This document shows positions 61,763 to 64,000 of a DNA stretch of 64,000 nt, piece by piece (positions within the stretch are counted from its first letter, which is position 1; every line of letters begins with the position of its first letter). Source of the DNA: Streptomyces sp. ST2-7A. GTDB lineage: Bacteria > Actinomycetota > Actinomycetes > Streptomycetales > Streptomycetaceae. Below the pieces are notes generated by a model. The model saw only the letters and a list, made by a program, of their open reading frames with translations. It searched no databases and had not been told where the DNA came from. The stretch covers positions 34,087-98,086 of the forward strand of contig NZ_JAJUWS010000024.1 in NCBI RefSeq assembly GCF_021390475.1. Reading direction: 5' to 3'. Both the position numbers and the translations under genes were made by a program.

Positions 61763-63943
61763 ATGACCGATACACAGGCCGCGCCCGGTCACCGGGCGCC
61801 GATTCCCACCGGCCGGACCCGGGTTTCCCTGGCCAAGCCGGGTGACCGGATGGCCCGGGTGGTGCGACTGCACCCCGAGCGCGAGAACGCCGGGAACGCG
61901 ACGGCTCAGGAGCCCGCGGCTTCGGCACCCCGCCGCCGCATCACGGTGGCCTACCGGGCGGTGGCGTCGGCGGTGCGCGATGAGCGCACCCGCACCGTGG
62001 CCCGGTTCACCGCCCGCCACACCCTCTACCTCGCCGGTGGGGTGCGGGTGGTCGCCCGCCGGGCGTGGTCGGCGCGCACCGCCGCCCGCTACGAACGCGC
62101 GATGGAGGCCGCGCAGGCAGCCGGGCTGCACGAGCAGGCCATGGTGTGGGAGGAACGCGGCCGGGCCTTCCGTGCCGCGCGGCACCAGCGTCGCATGGAC
62201 CTGCTGTCCGCACCGGCCAAGCTCGCGCGCGGCCTGGTCGTCGGCGGGGCGGCCGGGGCCGGGGTGCTGCTGGCCCTGGGCGGGGCGCTGGCCTGGGCCA
62301 CCGGGAGTTGGGCCGATGTGCTGACCCCGACCCTGGCCGTGATCCGCCTGGTGCACTGGACGGCCATCGTGATCGGTGTGGTGTGGGGCCCGGTCGTGGC
62401 CGCCGCCCCCTGGCTGGCCCTGACCGCGTTGTGGGCGATCGGTCGCCGCGCCCACACCGCTCCCGCCTGGGCCCTGCCCGCCGCCCAACGGGCGGCCGGG
62501 GACGCCGGGGCTCCGATCACCCCCTCGATCGTGGTCACCGCCCTGCGCGATGTCGGCATCCCGGCGCTGCGCAAGGCCATCAAGGAGATGGGCGACCACG
62601 GCGCGCAGATGCTCTCCCCCATCGTGATCGCCGGATGCGGCGTCGAGGTGGATGTGACGCTCCCTTCCGGGGTGTCCACCGAGGAGGTGCAAAAGCGGCG
62701 CAAGAAGCTCGCGGAGAACCTCAACCGGCACGAGCACGAGGTGTTCATCACCATCCCCACCGCCGCCCGCACCGTGCGGCTGTGGATCGCCGACTCCGGG
62801 GCGCTGGACGAACCCATCGGTCCCTCCCCGTTGGCCATCGACCCCGACATCACGGCCGACTACAAGAGCGGCCGTGCCCCGTGGGGTCAGGACCTGCGCG
62901 GGGACGCCGCCGCCCTGTCGGTCTTCCAACGGCACCTGTTGATCACCGGCCTGTCGAACCAGGGCAAGACCGCCTCGCTGCGGGCGGTCGCGCTGTGGCT
63001 GGCCCTGGACCCCACCGTTGAACTGCGCATCGCCGATCTGAAGGGCGTGGGCGACTGGTCGATGTTCGCCGGCCTGGCCACCACCTTGATCGAAGGGCCG
63101 ACCGATGAGCACGTCATCGAGGCCACCGAGATGATCGAGGAGGGCGTCGCGGAGATGGAGCGGCGCCTGCTGGCCCCCCGGGGCACAACGTTCGCGCCCC
63201 TGGTGCTGCTGGTCGATGAGGCGCAGGTGGCGTTCATGTGCCCGGCCGTCGGCGAGGACAAGCGCCCCTATGGCGGGACCAAGGCCACCAGCCGGTACTT
63301 CAACGCCGTCCGCAAGATCCACAACCAGGGTCGGGCGGTGTCGGTGACGCTGTGGCAGGGCACCCAGGACCCCACCAACGACAACCTGCCCAAGCTGGTG
63401 CGCGAGGGCGCCCACATCCGCGCCTCGCTGGTGCTGGGCACCGAGGAACAGGGCCGCATGGCGCTGGGCGACAAGGCCGTCGACGGCGGCGCGGCCCCGC
63501 ACAAGCTGCGCCAGGGCCTGGACAAGGGCACGGTCGTCGTGGCCGGGGACGGCATCAAGGTCCCCGGCTCCCAGAGCAGCATCACCGTGCGCACCCACTT
63601 CATCGACGACACCACCGCCGAGGAGATCGCCACCCGCGCCAAGGACCGGCGCGGCGGCCTGGTGACCACCGCCACCGCGGCCACCGACGAACCCGCCGAC
63701 CACCTCGCCGACATCGCCGCCGTGCTCGGGGACGCCAAGCGGATGCGCACCGACCAGGTGCGCCAACGCTTGGCCGAACGCAACCCGGGCGAGTACCGGG
63801 CCTGGACCGCGCAGCGGCTCGCCGCCGTCCTGGAGACGGCCGGGGCCGACGCCTACAAGTCCGGCGGGGTGATGGTCGTCTCCCGCGAGCGGGTCCGCGA
63901 CGCCCTCGCCGCACGGGACGAGAACCCCACCGAATCCCACTGA
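61763..63943 (+). CDS. FtsK/SpoIIIE-type DNA translocase (TraB-like conjugal transfer protein)
   Basis: 726-aa protein. N-terminal basic part, two transmembrane helices (~155-180 and ~195-225: VGGAAGAGVLLALGGALAWA; IVIGVVWGPVVAAAPWLAL), then the motor domain with Walker A LLITGLSNQGKTASL (~395), FtsK-like IADLKGVGDWSMF and Walker B LVLLVDEAQVAF (~490). A C-terminal winged-helix-like region (DAKRMRTDQVRQRLAERNPG) may recognise DNA repeats. TraB proteins move double-stranded DNA between mycelia. ATG follows AACAGGAGAA. Confidence 0.93.
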   Translation: MTDTQAAPGHRAPIPTGRTRVSLAKPGDRMARVVRLHPERENAGNATAQEPAASAPRRRITVAYRAVASAVRDERTRTVARFTARHTLYLAGGVRVVARRAWSARTAARYERAMEAAQAAGLHEQAMVWEERGRAFRAARHQRRMDLLSAPAKLARGLVVGGAAGAGVLLALGGALAWATGSWADVLTPTLAVIRLVHWTAIVIGVVWGPVVAAAPWLALTALWAIGRRAHTAPAWALPAAQRAAGDAGAPITPSIVVTALRDVGIPALRKAIKEMGDHGAQMLSPIVIAGCGVEVDVTLPSGVSTEEVQKRRKKLAENLNRHEHEVFITIPTAARTVRLWIADSGALDEPIGPSPLAIDPDITADYKSGRAPWGQDLRGDAAALSVFQRHLLITGLSNQGKTASLRAVALWLALDPTVELRIADLKGVGDWSMFAGLATTLIEGPTDEHVIEATEMIEEGVAEMERRLLAPRGTTFAPLVLLVDEAQVAFMCPAVGEDKRPYGGTKATSRYFNAVRKIHNQGRAVSVTLWQGTQDPTNDNLPKLVREGAHIRASLVLGTEEQGRMALGDKAVDGGAAPHKLRQGLDKGTVVVAGDGIKVPGSQSSITVRTHFIDDTTAEEIATRAKDRRGGLVTTATAATDEPADHLADIAAVLGDAKRMRTDQVRQRLAERNPGEYRAWTAQRLAAVLETAGADAYKSGGVMVVSRERVRDALAARDENPTESH

Positions 63944-63950
63944 GAGTGAG

Positions 63951-63986
63951 GGGAGGCGGTCGGGGAGGCGGGGAGAACTCCCCACC
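63951..63986. repeat. GGGGAGGCGG repeats and palindrome after the E2 translocase gene
   Basis: GGGGAGGCGG occurs at about 63,953 and 63,964, followed by the palindrome GGGGAGAACTCCCC. The position right after the translocase gene is where clt loci lie in Streptomyces plasmids, and the layout is like that in E1 at 19,381-19,420. The window ends here. Confidence 0.55.
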
Positions 63987-64000
63987 CACCTCCCCGACCC

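Larger units (their letters stand above)
54700..64000. mobile_element. Element E2: AICE-like conjugative element in the glnA2 3' end (partial)
   Basis: From the glnA2 junction to the window edge all genes are element-type: GntR regulator, small coupled genes, SpdB-like protein, DNA methyltransferase, RRQRL zinc protein and an FtsK/TraB translocase. Replication and integration genes are not in view and should follow the translocase. The left ~1.8 kb is visibly less GC-rich than the chromosome. The end carries the same 10-bp subterminal repeat as E1. Confidence 0.8.

Noticed and set aside
1..64000. tRNA, rRNA or known riboswitch genes
   Set aside because: No cloverleaf or conserved RNA motif was recognised by eye; a covariance-model scan was not possible.

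Overview
The window looks like a Streptomyces (or close relative) chromosome: G+C is very high, GTG starts and translational coupling (ATGA, GTGA) are common, and gene content and order match what I recall of the S. coelicolor glnA - glnII - maltose cluster - glnE - glnA2 neighbourhood. Species cannot be named from the sequence alone.

Region 1 (1-13,260), core chromosome: 3' part of a WYL regulator, an SDR oxidoreductase, a DUF4240 protein, a TIGR01777 epimerase, an FAD oxidoreductase, an NsdA-like HTH/TPR regulator, lipB and lipA, a DUF4191 and an RDD membrane protein, then glnA (type I glutamine synthetase) behind a well-spaced GlnR box.

Region 2 (13,248-20,511), element E1: a compact 7.26-kb AICE-like integrative element inserted exactly at the glnA stop codon. 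A 13-bp direct repeat bounds it. Its genes, all on the minus strand, are an integrase, an excisionase, an AAA/helicase-type replication protein, three coupled small genes and a GntR regulator, followed by about 1.3 kb of non-coding DNA packed with repeats, including a 115-bp inverted repeat. It has no DNA-translocase (Tra) gene. The presumed native glnA terminator now lies beyond the element at 20,555.

Region 3 (20,512-54,608), core chromosome: pectate lyase, SPW membrane protein, polysaccharide deacetylase, Gfo/Idh oxidoreductase, glnII with its GlnR box, a PI-PLC-like enzyme, a large membrane-anchored protein, a PhoX-like protein, a probably frameshifted Tat-exported amidase, and a starch/maltodextrin block: giant amylopullulanase, alpha-amylase, LacI regulator, alpha-glucosidase, malG, malF, malE, an orphan solute-binding lipoprotein and a second LacI. 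CTTGC-N-GCAAG operators lie upstream of the secreted amylase and malE. Then come a PAP2 protein and glnE, which modifies glutamine synthetase post-translationally.

Region 4 (about 54,700 to the window end), element E2: only the last ~31 codons of a further glutamine synthetase gene (glnA2 type) are present at 54,609-54,701. They are cut off by a second AICE-like element carrying a small-molecule-type methyltransferase, a GntR regulator with three ACCGGT-CC-ACCGGT operators, an operon of small coupled genes (SpdB-like membrane protein, C5-type DNA methyltransferase, RRQRL zinc protein, two tandem paralogues) and a TraB/FtsK-type DNA translocase. Its rep, xis and int genes and the rest of glnA2 are expected beyond 64,000.

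The most notable result is that two separate integrative elements use the 3' ends of two different glutamine synthetase genes. They have the same orientation relative to the target gene and share a tandem 10-bp subterminal repeat about 65 bp from each target junction. E1 may be a non-autonomous relative that depends on E2-like elements for transfer; this last point is inference.
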